The notes: generated from the letters alone by a model not told the origin. Positions 25,469-33,482 are shown, counted from the first letter of the stretch. The stretch: 64,000 nt of DNA from Acidobacteriota bacterium (GCA_003224055.1 QHYE01000024.1:58503-122502); one strand, 5' to 3'. A program made the numbers and translations.

Positions 25469-25939
25469 TTATTTCTTTACCGCGATGGCTTGCAGTTCGA
25501 AGTGCGCCCCGCGCAATAGCGACCCGGCGCCCACAAACTCGCGCGCTGGAAAATCCTTGGTCGTGAAGTAGCTCCGGTAAATCGGATTGAATGTATCGAA
25601 GAGCGACAGGTCCGTGCACGAAATCTGTACATACACCAGGTCGTCCATGGTCATGCCGGCCTGCGCCAGTACGGCCTTCTCCCCGTCCAGCAAATTCTTA
25701 ATCTCATCCTCGATTTTCTCAGGCGTCTTTCCAGTTTTCGGATCCAATCCGAGCCGCCCCGCCAGGTACAGCGTATTCCCCGCCAGGATCCCGTCGCTGA
25801 ACGGAAACTGCGAGCTCAGCTCCCCTAGCTTGATTGCCTTCCTCGTTGTTTGCGGGGAAGCTTTCGAAAACGCTCCGTTCACTGTAAGAACTCCCGCCAC
25901 CGCCAGAGCCATCACCAAAATTCCTGTGCGACGATTCAT
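25469..25939 (-). CDS. Exported RidA-family (YjgF/UK114) protein
   Basis: The 156-residue protein carries a signal peptide ('NRRTGILVMALAVAGVLTVN') before a RidA domain, with the family's 'GNTLYLAGRLGLDPKTGK' and 'TMDDLVYVQISCTDL' segments and an Arg in 'FPAREFVGAG' at the place of the catalytic arginine. Cytosolic RidA hydrolyses reactive enamine/imine intermediates; an exported version suggests a different or periplasmic substrate. ATG 25939 is preceded by GGAGGG, which settles the start against an upstream in-frame ATG at 26008. It stands alone. Confidence 0.88.
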   Translation of the reverse strand: MNRRTGILVMALAVAGVLTVNGAFSKASPQTTRKAIKLGELSSQFPFSDGILAGNTLYLAGRLGLDPKTGKTPEKIEDEIKNLLDGEKAVLAQAGMTMDDLVYVQISCTDLSLFDTFNPIYRSYFTTKDFPAREFVGAGSLLRGAHFELQAIAVKK

Positions 25940-26074
25940 GTTTCCCTCCATTCGAATGCCCTGCCTGCTACGCCGCGCGAGTGTAGTACCCAATCCGCTC
26001 TTCGGCAAGCCGCCCGCACGGCCATTTCTTCTCCCTGTAAGTTCTGCGCGAGTCGGTATCGAGTCTCCTTCAAA

Positions 26075-27004
26075 TCAAAAGGCAATCAGCCCGATTCGAA
26101 TAAAGTAAAGCGAAGTCAATCCCACCGCCACCCAGAGCAGCACGCCTTGCAGCAGTGGCCGCCATCCCACTTCTTTCAGAGTCCTGCGCGAGATTCCCGT
26201 GCCGATCAAAAAAAGTGTTGCGGTGAGCCCGAAGCGGCCAAGCGTGAAAAATGTTTTTGTGGCGGCATGCTGCGCCGGCAGGTAGGTATTCGCGAGAGCG
26301 GCGAAAACGAAAAACAAAATGAACCACGGAAATTGAATGTGCGCGCGGTGGCGTTTTACGGCGGCGGTGACCAGCGCGAGAGGAACGATCCAGAGGGCGC
26401 GGGCGAGTTTGACGGTGGTGCCGACTATTAGCGCTTGCGCGCCGTACTTCGTGGCGGCGCCGACGACGGAGCTGGTGTCGTGAATCGCCAGCGCGGCCCA
26501 GAGTCCGAATTGCGATTGCGAAAGATGAAGCGCGTTTCCGATCGGTGGAAAAATCAAGAGCGCAACGGAATTCAGAATAAAAACTGTGCCGAGCGAAACC
26601 GCCATCTCTTCTTCATTGGCTTGGACGATCGGGCCAATGGCGGCGATGGCGCTGCCACCGCAAATCGCCGTGCCCGTGGTAATCAAGAAAGAAGTATTGC
26701 CGCGGACTTGCAGAAGTCTGGCAAGCGCCGTGCCGACCAGGAACGCGAACGAAATTCCAAGAGCGGTGTAGATAAATCCCTTGCGGCCCGCTTTCAGGAC
26801 TTCGAAGAGGTTCATGCCGAAGCCGAGAGCTACAACGGAGACTTGCAGAAGTATTCGCGCGGCGGTGCGGCTGGGCTGCGCGAACGGATGCGTGAAGAGC
26901 AAGCCAAACAGAATTCCTGAAAGCAGCGCAACCGGTGGAGAAAGAATTCCAGTGAGCGAAAGAACGAGAGCGAGAACAAAAAGTATTTTCGCGAGAGCTT
27001 GCAT
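26075..27004 (-). CDS. YeiH-type putative sulfate exporter family membrane protein
   Basis: The 309-residue protein has about ten hydrophobic segments and the features of the UPF0324/YeiH family: 'LLQVSVVALGFGMNL', the 'TGTAICGGSAIAAIGP' re-entrant motif, 'AIHDTSSVVGAA', and 'FFTLGRFGLTATLFLIGTG'. Members are annotated as putative sulfate or taurine-metabolism exporters, with the substrate proven in few cases. No ribosome-binding site is evident at ATG 27004. It has no partner gene here. It lies next to an inverted dispersed repeat. Confidence 0.9.
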   Translation of the reverse strand: MQALAKILFVLALVLSLTGILSPPVALLSGILFGLLFTHPFAQPSRTAARILLQVSVVALGFGMNLFEVLKAGRKGFIYTALGISFAFLVGTALARLLQVRGNTSFLITTGTAICGGSAIAAIGPIVQANEEEMAVSLGTVFILNSVALLIFPPIGNALHLSQSQFGLWAALAIHDTSSVVGAATKYGAQALIVGTTVKLARALWIVPLALVTAAVKRHRAHIQFPWFILFFVFAALANTYLPAQHAATKTFFTLGRFGLTATLFLIGTGISRRTLKEVGWRPLLQGVLLWVAVGLTSLYFIRIGLIAF

Positions 27005-27061
27005 GGAGCGAAGGAAGAGTATCAGGGGAAAGGGCGAGAGAGCCAGCGCGACGGATGAAGA

Positions 27062-27134
27062 GAGGTCCCTCGACTGCGCGTCCGGCGTTCACAATCCGAA
27101 CGCAAGAAAAAACCGGACGCTCCGCTCGGGATGA
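27062..27134. repeat. Inverted dispersed repeat ending CTCGGGATGACA
   Basis: GCGTCCGG (27078-27085) and CCGGACGC (27113-27120) frame a 27-base loop; the outer parts read GAGGTCCCTCGACTGCGC and GCTCCGCTCGGGATGACA. Intergenic elements ending in 'TCGGGATGACA' are common in soil bacterial genomes, so this is probably a dispersed noncoding repeat. Confidence 0.5.
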
Positions 27135-27162
27135 CAAGTTGGGGCGCGGCTCCTCGGAGAAT

Positions 27163-28041
27163 TTACTCATGGGGTTTCTCCGGGGAGGGAGACGCAACGG
27201 GAGAGGTGGATTGTGAGGGCGCGGCCGGTGTTGGCGCCGCGTGGGATCCCACGGCAGCAGCAATGATTTTTTCCGTGGCGGCTTTGCTGGTTTTGCAATC
27301 GCGGTCGTAGATGCGGCACTGCGCGAGCGTGTAACCGCAGCCGCAGGTACAGGATTCGGCGTTGAATTTGTGGAGCGCGACGGTTTTTTGTTCCGGCGTG
27401 AGCTTGGAGAGATCGACGCCGGGAAGCTCAGTCGCACGGTCCGCGTGCTTCAGAAAAACCTCGCCAACATCCTCGAAGGTTTCCACTCTGACGTTGCCGA
27501 TCGGCAAACCAAGCAGCGAGCGAATTTCAGCTTCGTAGAGAACTGGATCGCGGAGTCCTTCGTGCTTTTGCACGACGCGGCCTTCGGAATCGAGAACGAA
27601 GGAAGTGGGAAGAGCAGGAATCCCGCCGTATTGAATGCGAATGTCGTTGGTGGCAAGCGCGACGGGATAATTGATGCCGAATCTTGCCGCGAATTTCTTG
27701 ATCGCGTCGAGATCTTCGTCGTCCACGACAAGGCCGAGAATTTGCAGCCGGTCTTTGTACTTTTTCTGCAGTTCCACAAGATCGGGAATCTCCGCGCGGC
27801 ACGGCCCGCACCACGTGGCCCAGAAATTCACGAGCACGACTTTGCCTTTGGAACCGGCGAGGGTGACGGGTTTGCCGTCGAGGCCAGCGAGCTGGAAGTC
27901 CGGCGCAGGATCGGGATTGCGCACGAAGCGGATGATGGGCTGATCTTCCTGCTGTGCGGCTGCAAGGAGAAGAAAGAAGCAAAGAAGCAGGGAAGTAACG
28001 ATGCAACGAAGGAGCGCGCCGCGATGGAAAGTGAGCTTCAT
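27163..28041 (-). CDS. TlpA-like thioredoxin-fold protein with cysteine-rich C-terminal segment
   Basis: The 292-residue exported protein starts with a signal peptide ('CIVTSLLLCFFLLLAAAQQ') and a TlpA/AhpC-TSA domain. WCGPC at residues 77-81 is the redox motif, and 'GIPALPTSFVLDSEGRVV' holds the cis-proline. It should be a periplasmic thiol-disulfide oxidoreductase. After the thioredoxin fold, about residues 215-255 carry 'ESCTCGCGYTLAQCRIYDRD' with a further Cys, a second cysteine cluster that may bind metal or shuttle electrons. The tail is Ala/Pro/Ser-rich. I start at ATG 28041, with GGGGAC upstream, because the longer frame lacks homology. Confidence 0.85.
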   Translation of the reverse strand: MKLTFHRGALLRCIVTSLLLCFFLLLAAAQQEDQPIIRFVRNPDPAPDFQLAGLDGKPVTLAGSKGKVVLVNFWATWCGPCRAEIPDLVELQKKYKDRLQILGLVVDDEDLDAIKKFAARFGINYPVALATNDIRIQYGGIPALPTSFVLDSEGRVVQKHEGLRDPVLYEAEIRSLLGLPIGNVRVETFEDVGEVFLKHADRATELPGVDLSKLTPEQKTVALHKFNAESCTCGCGYTLAQCRIYDRDCKTSKAATEKIIAAAVGSHAAPTPAAPSQSTSPVASPSPEKPHE

Positions 28042-28080
28042 GGCGTCCCCAATAGGAGAGCACAGCGGGTGAGAGATGCC

Positions 28081-28271
28081 AAGCTGCACGAACATTGGAA
28101 TGTCCGAACGTTTAAACGTTGAAACGTTTCGAGGTTGAGTTCCAGAATGGGAATTGTTGGTATACACCCCGGTTGTTTTCGTATGAGTGGCAAGGAAAGG
28201 ACTTAAAGTATTTGTGTTTTCAGCGATTTGCGAGCGACTCGCATGAGTGGCAAACAAAGGAGTTACGAAGA
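28081..28271. repeat. Mosaic intergenic repeat, copy 1
   Basis: TTGAGTTCCAGAATGGGAAT (28135-28154) matches 59657-59676 with one difference. Downstream is a pair of related blocks, 'GAGTGGCAAGGAAAGGACTT' and 'GAGTGGCAAACAAAGGAGTT', about 64 bases apart. The same order of pieces occurs near 59.7 kb, so both are copies of one element. Confidence 0.55.
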
Positions 28272-28461
28272 TAGTGGGGCGGGCGGGTAGGGAGGCAGGG
28301 GTCGCGGTGGGGAAAGTGAATCGTAGGCCGGGATTTTGATTGGCAAACACGCGGTAGAATAGCATAAAAGTACACTGCGTGTAAATTACTTTATTGTTAG
28401 CATTCGAATCAAGCGGTAAGGCGTTGAACTATTGAGGGTTGGACGAACGAAAGCGAAGAAT

Positions 28462-28505
28462 GGCCCACCCTTTCACAAAGCAAACCCGAAAGGGTAGGGC
28501 ACCCA
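28462..28505. repeat. Hairpin repeat of the GGGGCACCC family (variant)
   Basis: CCCACCCTTTC (28464-28474) pairs imperfectly with GAAAGGGTAGGG (28488-28499), followed by CACCC. The layout (a stem, AAACCC in the loop, then GGGCACCC) matches the copies near 31.1 and 33.5 kb. Confidence 0.5.
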
Positions 28506-28594
28506 GAAGCATCCTCCGGCGTTTAAGGATGCGCTGCCCGCCTGAAGAGATGTGCAGGCGGCAGAGGACTTCTCACAACAACACACTTTTCTAC

Positions 28595-29067
28595 TTATTT
28601 AATTCTTTTGACTAGAATCGTCTCGTTCTCGTCCTCAACCTTCATCCGGCAGCCTCCACTGGTTTGATAGATCGTAACCTCGGGTCAATAGGAGTAGGAA
28701 TAAGTGTAAGCGTACTCAGCTTGTTCCCATATCTGGCCATTATCGAGCTTGAAGATCGTGTCTCCACTCCAACCGTTAAAATTACCAGCAAGGGTGCTTT
28801 CTACTGCGGGACTGCACTTGGACCGTACTGTCGACTGTGTAGGCTCCTCGGCAGCACTGCGGTTTGCTAACTGAAGGAGGCTTTTTGAATAGCGGTTCAG
28901 CCATACGTTCAAGGCATGGCGCTGTGTATCAGTCAGTCTCGACACGCCGCTCTCCTTCAGTTCCTGGGGAGTCATCAGCTGTTCGATCATAAGCGCGAAG
29001 TCAGTCGTTTGTGCCACAGAAATGACGCAAACAAGAGCGAAAAAATACAGGGAAAAATTCCCTTCAT
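28595..29067 (-). pseudogene. Small secreted protein gene with frameshift and internal stop
   Basis: ATG 29067 follows GGAGGT and encodes a signal peptide, 'KGIFPCIFSLLFASFLW', but that frame closes after 26 residues. The rest of the protein is in another frame: 'MIEQLMTPQELKESGVSRL', then 'LNVWLNRYSKSLL' and 'WSGDTIFKLDNGQIWEQAEY'. It is then stopped by TGA (28687-28685) in the Tyr-repeat 'YAYTYSYSY'. Beyond that stop the same frame continues with 'PEVTIYQTSGGCRMKVEDEN' and ends at TAA 28597-28595. That extension matches the normal end of this small family, so one frameshift and one nonsense change have destroyed the gene. The function of the family is unknown. Confidence 0.75.
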
Positions 29068-29133
29068 ACGAACCTCCGCTGATTTTGCTAGCGCATTGCC
29101 CCATAGGCGAAACCGATCTCGCGTTTCTTCTAG

Positions 29134-29415
29134 CTGCACTCGGTTCTTCTGGATTTCTATTCTGACGGCGGGCCGCATGCAGTCAACAACGGGATTCTGT
29201 TCCGCCAAGACGTGCATACGCTATTTGATAGGGGCTACATCACGGTAACGCCTGAGTATCGCGTCGAAGTGAGTCGCAGGATCAAGGAAGAATTCGAAAA
29301 TGGGCACGAGTATTACTCGGCTCACGGAAAGCAGCTCGTTTTGCCGCACAACACAGAGCTACACCCCACGGTTGATTTTCTTGGCTGGCACAATCAGAAC
29401 GTCTTCGTTGGATAA
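29134..29415 (+). pseudogene. C-terminal fragment of an HNH restriction endonuclease
   Basis: The frame from 29134 to TAA 29415 contains 'SDGGPHAVNNGILFRQDVHT', then 'LFDRGYITVTPEYRVEVS' and 'EEFENGHEYYSAHGK', and ends 'DFLGWHNQNVFVG'. This is the last part of HNH nucleases of the type often annotated as restriction endonucleases, where 'GG.H...NGI.L..D.H.LFD' contains the second half of the HNH site. The N-terminal DNA-recognition part and the first His of HNH are missing, and the sequence upstream is unrelated. It is a decayed remnant adjacent to the broken small gene. Confidence 0.75.
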
Positions 29416-29580
29416 GTCAATCCGATTGGACACGGGATACTCGCTGAAGCGGAGGAATTGGTTGCTATTTGCTTGACAGGGGGAAGGTGGGGGCATATTG
29501 TCGGCGCACGCTGGTCGGAACCCCGGGCGCGAGCCACTTTTCCCAGGTACTCCATAGAAGAGCGAACGCCGCATCTCGGC

Positions 29581-29613
29581 CCCCCCACGCGAAGTCTGCG
29601 AGGTGGGGGACAC
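29581..29613. repeat. Hairpin repeat, GGGGCACCC-like family (divergent copy)
   Basis: CCCCCCACGC (29581-29590) is complementary in part to GAGGTGGGGG (29600-29609) around GAAGTCT. The CCCACGCG to GTGGGG pattern resembles the copies at 31.1 and 33.5 kb but lacks their exact tail. Confidence 0.4.
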
Positions 29614-29681
29614 AGAGCGAGCTTCCAACGTGTTGCGCCGCGCGGCCTGCCAGAAGAGAGAGAGTCCAGGAGGACATCATC

Positions 29682-30437
29682 ATGTTGAAACGGATAGCGG
29701 GCCTGCTTGTGATTGTGTTGGCAGTGATTCTGGTACCGGCGGCTCTTCCGCAGATGGAACCGACGCCGACGGTGTACACGTTTGTAAGCCAGTTCAATGT
29801 TCCGCGGGCAAATTGGGCGTCGTACTCGGAGGACAGCGAGAAGACGGTCGTTCCCATTTTGGAGAAGCTGACGGCGAGCGGGACGATCATCGGCTGGTCC
29901 ACGTTTGAGCAGGTGGTCCACACGCCGGACGGATATACGCACGGCGCGGCATGGGAGTCCACCAGTATCGCGGGGCTCATGAAGGTGCTCGACGAAGTTC
30001 GCAAAGCCGGTCCGCGACCGGGGCAGATTGCGGCAACCAAGCACGAAGATTTATTGATGCAGACGTCGTGGTATCACATGGGCACCGGAACACCCACGTA
30101 CCTGCGCGTGGTCTGCCAAATGGCAAAGGCGGACAAGCCCGACGATTACGCGGCGGCGATCAAGAAATACCTGGCGCCGACGTTTGATGGACTAGTGAAG
30201 CAGGGCGCGGCAACGTACTACGGCCTCGACACGCAATATGTAAACACTGGACCGGCGTCGCTGCGGTGCTTGGTGATTACCTATCCGAATGCCGATGGCA
30301 TGGACAAGTGGGCGACGGCGGTCGGCGGAGTCCTGGGCAAGTTGAGCGGGGCGGATCGCGAGGCTTTCTTTGGGAGCACGGTACCCGACAGCCGGCGCGA
30401 CATCATGGCGCGCATCACGCACTCCGGCCATAAATAG
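29682..30437 (+). CDS. Exported protein of unknown function
   Basis: The 251-residue protein starts at ATG 29682 with AGGAGGA upstream. It opens with a signal peptide ('LKRIAGLLVIVLAVILVPAA') and has no later membrane segment, so it is probably periplasmic or secreted. The body includes 'YTFVSQFNVPRANWASYSED' and 'GYTHGAAWESTSIAGLMKVL'. The mixed alpha/beta look with two similar halves (a 'W..' block followed by 'YLRVVCQM') suggests a ferredoxin-like dimeric alpha-beta barrel, as in stress-responsive domains, but this is weak. The preceding 265 bases contain only hairpin repeats and a Gly/Ser-rich shadow frame. No neighbour indicates its role. Confidence 0.7.
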   Translation: MLKRIAGLLVIVLAVILVPAALPQMEPTPTVYTFVSQFNVPRANWASYSEDSEKTVVPILEKLTASGTIIGWSTFEQVVHTPDGYTHGAAWESTSIAGLMKVLDEVRKAGPRPGQIAATKHEDLLMQTSWYHMGTGTPTYLRVVCQMAKADKPDDYAAAIKKYLAPTFDGLVKQGAATYYGLDTQYVNTGPASLRCLVITYPNADGMDKWATAVGGVLGKLSGADREAFFGSTVPDSRRDIMARITHSGHK

Positions 30438-30722
30438 CTGATTCCTCTTTAGCGGTGTCGAGCGGAGGGTTGCTCTTCCGCCGTGAGGAGAGGTGTGTCT
30501 CTGAAAGCGCTAGAAGTCAGAAACTAGAAAATTGAAATTGGAAGATGCGCGGGATCTAGTGGCCTGTCCTTGTAAATATTACAATTGAGGAGCGGGGAAT
30601 CGTTCCTTTCTGCGTACCGGGACCCACGCTCCAAAAAGCAGCTTTCTGTCTCAAGCTCCCCAAAACGCGTCACTTAGCTTTGTTGGCGAACCAAGTGCAC
30701 AAGCGTCCATGAAGGGGGAGAA

Positions 30723-31022
30723 ATGAACAAACCACTCTGCATCAAGACAACGGTCTGCAGCCAGTATCAGAGACTACTTGAAGAGTGCGAGAGCGCCCTG
30801 GAAATCTGGGATGAGCATCGTGCCGAGGTTTCTGTGTCTCGCTTGGTTGGAAGGGAAGCGGGCGACGAACTCCTGCGATTGCAAGCGAAGTTCGCTCGAG
30901 CTTACGCGGTATTGCAGCGGCATTCGCAGGACTGCCTGCTCTGTCAGTTGGCGTCAAATATGGGAGGACGCGATTCAGAAAATCTCTCGAATGTACTTTC
31001 CGACAGCACAATGTACGTTTGA
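30723..31022 (+). CDS. Small hypothetical protein with paired cysteines
   Basis: The 99-residue protein starts at ATG 30723, with GGGGGAGA upstream. It is helical and charged, with 'YQRLLEECESALEIWDEHRA', 'GDELLRLQAKFARAYAVLQR' and a terminal 'CLLCQL' pair. It has no signal peptide. Similar small proteins of about 100 residues with this 'LLEEC..AL..W' pattern occur in Acidobacteriota, with no known role. It is monocistronic, 285 bases after the previous gene and just before a hairpin repeat. Confidence 0.6.
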   Translation: MNKPLCIKTTVCSQYQRLLEECESALEIWDEHRAEVSVSRLVGREAGDELLRLQAKFARAYAVLQRHSQDCLLCQLASNMGGRDSENLSNVLSDSTMYV

Positions 31023-31334
31023 GCGGCGACCTAAAGCGAAGGCTGCGGCACTCGCAGAAAAACGAAAAGTCAAAACCCCCACACGCAAAACCCGCGTATG
31101 GGGCACCCAAAACCTACCTTACGGATGGAGTCTGGGCCACGCGGCCCAATTCCTGAGTAACACGATTTTGGGGCTTGTTCCCGCCGCTAGTACTTGCAGT
31201 ACTCCAGAAATTCACAAGCGTTGTAATTCTTGCCGCGGCAATCGCAGCAAGAAAACAGTAAGCCCTTCATTTCTAATCACTTAATAAGGCCCCCGATGGA
31301 AAACTGTCTGCCCCCAATTCACCCGGAGGTGCTT
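31023..31334. other. Intergenic region, 312 bases
   Basis: This gap holds the hairpin repeat at 31070-31108 and the upstream region of the glycine-zipper protein. A frame open through it from 31230 lacks a ribosome-binding site and joins the downstream gene; the real start there is 31335. No RNA gene was recognised. Confidence 0.45.
31070..31108. repeat. GGGGCACCC-family hairpin repeat, copy A
   Basis: 'CCCCCACACGCAAAACCCGC' continues as 'GTATGGGGCACCC'. CCCACACGC pairs with GCGTATGGGG around AAAACC. It is very similar to copy B at 33483-33530 (same AAA..CCCACACG, AAAACC loop and GTGGGGCACCC tail). Confidence 0.7.
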
Positions 31335-31949
31335 ATGATTTTGACCAAACGGCACTACCTTATGATCGGGAGTTCGGTGTTGCTGGCAGCGGCGTTGACG
31401 CTGGCTGCCACAACTCTGCCGGACCGCTCCGATCCTGTGACGCTGCCGGAGAACACGGCGATTCGCGTGACTCTGGATCAGGCTCTGTCCAGCGACCTGA
31501 GCAAACCGGGGGACCGCTTTGACGCAACGGTCTCCGAGCCCGTCGTCATGGACGGCAAGACGGTAATTCCTCAGGGTGCCCACGCTGAGGGGTGGGTCGT
31601 TGACGCGCGGCAATCCGGAAGACTGATGGGCCGGGCGCGATTGCAGCTTGCGCTGCAGTCCGTGGCCGTGGATGGCAACGGCTACTACGTCCGGACCGCT
31701 TCTTCGCCGAGGATTGGCCATGACCATAAGAAACGCAACCTCGCGTGGATCGGCGGCGGTGCCGCCGGCGGCGCGGTGGTTGGCGCTCTGGCCGGCGGAG
31801 GCACGGGCGCGCTGATCGGCGGGCCGATCGGTGCGGGAGCCGGAACGACGGTGGCCCTTCTTACGGGAAAGAAGGACATCCATCTCGCTCCGGAGACACC
31901 GGTCACGTTCAAGCTGGCAGAACCCGTGACCATCAAGGTGAAGGGCTGA
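31335..31949 (+). CDS. Exported glycine-zipper protein
   Basis: ATG 31335 has GGAGG about six bases upstream and encodes 204 residues. There is a signal peptide ('MIGSSVLLAAALTLAATTLP') and a body with 'ENTAIRVTLDQALSSDLSKP', resembling the beta-rich domain of TrbI/VirB10-like or conserved exported proteins. A long glycine-zipper segment at about residues 140-175 ('GGGAAGGAVVGALAGGGTGA') could insert in a membrane. The end 'APETPVTFKLAEPVTIKVK' returns to beta structure. The family is widespread in Acidobacteriota with no known function. A cell-envelope location is likely. Confidence 0.7.
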   Translation: MILTKRHYLMIGSSVLLAAALTLAATTLPDRSDPVTLPENTAIRVTLDQALSSDLSKPGDRFDATVSEPVVMDGKTVIPQGAHAEGWVVDARQSGRLMGRARLQLALQSVAVDGNGYYVRTASSPRIGHDHKKRNLAWIGGGAAGGAVVGALAGGGTGALIGGPIGAGAGTTVALLTGKKDIHLAPETPVTFKLAEPVTIKVKG

Positions 31950-31951
31950 CA

Positions 31952-32006
31952 GGTTGACCGTCTTACGGTCACACATGTCGAGTTGACCGTTTTACGACCA
32001 CATGTA
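31952..32006. repeat. Two tandem copies of a GTTGACCGT hairpin unit
   Basis: GGTTGACCGTCTTACGGTCA (31953-31971 and beyond) and AGTTGACCGTTTTACGACCA (31981-32000) are direct repeats about 29 bases apart. Each contains a GACCGT/ACGGTC-type stem, perfect in the first copy. Placed just after the glycine-zipper gene, they may end its transcript. Confidence 0.5.
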
Positions 32007-32143
32007 GTCTGTCGTAGCCATTCACACCTAGCGTGAAAAGACGGGCGTGATTCGTGCCGATGTTGGCCGAGGGCGCCCGCCTTCCTTTTACGAGGGTGTT
32101 TGCAAATTCGAGATGCCGAATGGTGCTTCGGCTAAGAGGTTCG

Positions 32144-32626
32144 TCAGGACGCGGCGGGCCCGAGTGTCTCGCTCCAATGGTCGACTGGCGCGTCGAGCCG
32201 GATGCCAAGGAGATGATTGTCGCTCGGGAGCTTCTTGCAATATACGACCGAGCCTCGGACGAAAAATCCAGGCGGGGATGAAACGAGCACCATTTCGTCC
32301 GGTTCCCAGAACTTCTGCGTGAGCATCTGGATCCCTGCTCTGCTGATGTTTTCCGTGGGAACGATTTCAAATACTGCCGGCTTCTGAAGGCTGGTAAGCC
32401 ACAGGGAGGCGCTCAGCTGGGCGCGGGCTTCCGACCTTCGAATCTTTCCACGCGCGCCGAAAGACACTGCTGCCATGTCATCAACAGCCCCAGAAACTGC
32501 GGCATTTTTTGCGACGAGCGAATCGGGTTTGTAGTTTGACCGGACAGACGGAAAAGGTGAGGACTCTTCGAGATAGGGTTCTCCGACCATCTCTTCCGGA
32601 AGTTCGAGTTCGGCTTTTTGCGTCAT
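32144..32626 (-). CDS. PilZ-like domain protein
   Basis: The 160-residue protein begins at ATG 32626, preceded by GGAGAGGT. After an acidic N-terminal part of about 60 residues, a domain starting 'RSEARAQLSASLWLTSL' and continuing 'FEIVPTENISRAGIQMLTQK' and 'GSVVYCKKLPSDNHLLGIRL' has the PilZ layout, with 'ENISRAG' in place of the DxSxxG motif. The canonical RxxxR is only partly present, so binding of c-di-GMP is uncertain. It is cytoplasmic. It is one of three PilZ-type proteins within 13 kb. Confidence 0.7.
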   Translation of the reverse strand: MTQKAELELPEEMVGEPYLEESSPFPSVRSNYKPDSLVAKNAAVSGAVDDMAAVSFGARGKIRRSEARAQLSASLWLTSLQKPAVFEIVPTENISRAGIQMLTQKFWEPDEMVLVSSPPGFFVRGSVVYCKKLPSDNHLLGIRLDAPVDHWSETLGPAAS

Positions 32627-32891
32627 GTGTACCTCTCCGTGGGAGAAATTCGTCGAGCGCTGTTTCGAGGCATGTTTCCGGCCTTCCGTGGCGAGATAGG
32701 CTGGCGTCTTTCTTCGCCTGCGGAGCGTGGAAGCCATCGTCCTGGAGAGACTACGGATGCAGAAAAAGAAACAGAATCCGGCGGGTTCCTGAAATCAGGC
32801 TCAGGTAAATCCCTGACCCTCAGGCGGAGAAAAGGCAAAACCCGCAGCCTTTAAACCGAAGACGGCGGCATCTGGCTCGGCCTTAGCAGCG

Positions 32892-33134
32892 TTATAGGGA
32901 CTTGCCTTTTGCGGACTGCCCCTTCATGAGAAAGGTCTTTGGGAACTTGCCCTCACCGCAAATCTTGAAGGAGCCGAAGTCTTTGTACCACGGTCCGTCG
33001 GGAGCCTCGGGCTCGGATTCGCGCCAGAGTTTCAGCTTGTAGAGGTCTTCGGCCGTGATTTTGCGCTGTTCTAGGCGATCGAAAAGGTGCTGGCGGAGAG
33101 CAGGCGGAAGGTTCGTCCACTGAATCTTCCGCAT
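32892..33134 (-). CDS. Small protein downstream of RHH gene, possible toxin partner
   Basis: The 80-residue protein starts at ATG 33134, 13 bases after the stop of a ribbon-helix-helix gene. It contains 'WTNLPPALRQHLFDRLEQRK', 'LYKLKLWRESEPEAPDGPWY' and 'FKICGEGKFPKTFLMKGQSA', and ends in basic residues. No catalytic toxin motif (PIN, RelE, MazF) is visible. Its position and size match a toxin-antitoxin partner, and proteins resembling it seem to accompany RHH genes in related genomes, but no toxicity is established. Confidence 0.6.
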   Translation of the reverse strand: MRKIQWTNLPPALRQHLFDRLEQRKITAEDLYKLKLWRESEPEAPDGPWYKDFGSFKICGEGKFPKTFLMKGQSAKGKSL

Positions 33135-33147
33135 CGTTCGTTAACCC

Positions 33148-33408
33148 TTATTGCGCGCCAAAAGTTATGCGGGCGAGTTCTTTTTTGATTCTGCGGCGCT
33201 CGGCGGGATCGGTGGATTGCACGAGTTGGCTGGTTAGGGAGAAAAAGTATTCTTTCTCCGCGTCCTTTGAGCGAAGGCCGGCCTCGATGAGGTCGACGAG
33301 GACGCGGTTGGCGCTAGCCTTGCGCTTCTCAGCGAGATGGCGCACACGTGTAGCGAGGCTAGACGGCAGGGATACGCTCTGACGAACAGATTTTGTCTGG
33401 CTTCTCAT
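33148..33408 (-). CDS. Ribbon-helix-helix (CopG-like) DNA-binding protein
   Basis: The 86-residue protein has an N-terminal ribbon-helix-helix domain ('RQSVSLPSSLATRVRHLAEK', then 'KASANRVLVDLIEAGL'), the DNA-binding fold of CopG/MetJ/ParD antitoxins, and a charged helical tail that could neutralise a partner. A perfect eight-base inverted repeat begins 15 bases before the start codon, consistent with autoregulation. With the 80-residue gene downstream it forms a compact two-gene operon. Confidence 0.75.
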   Translation of the reverse strand: MRSQTKSVRQSVSLPSSLATRVRHLAEKRKASANRVLVDLIEAGLRSKDAEKEYFFSLTSQLVQSTDPAERRRIKKELARITFGAQ

Positions 33409-33422
33409 AGCTACAGTCTACA

Positions 33423-33441
33423 GCATTCTGCACCAGAATGC
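33423..33441. promoter_or_regulatory. Palindromic operator before the RHH gene
   Basis: GCATTCTG (33423-33430) and CAGAATGC (33434-33441) form a perfect inverted repeat with a CAC spacer, 15-33 bases ahead of the RHH start. Next to it CTACAG is directly repeated. The site would overlap the promoter of the two-gene operon. Confidence 0.65.
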
Positions 33442-33482
33442 ACCACAATGACGCACTGACCGCAGAGGTAGTTCGAGAGGGG

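Larger units (their letters stand above)
28042..28594. other. Intergenic region, about 550 bases, rich in repeats
   Basis: The gap between the TlpA-like gene and the broken small gene contains a mosaic repeat and a hairpin repeat, listed separately. A frame extending leftward from 28365 into the TlpA gene exists, but it is repeat DNA with no ribosome-binding site. No other gene is supported. Confidence 0.5.
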
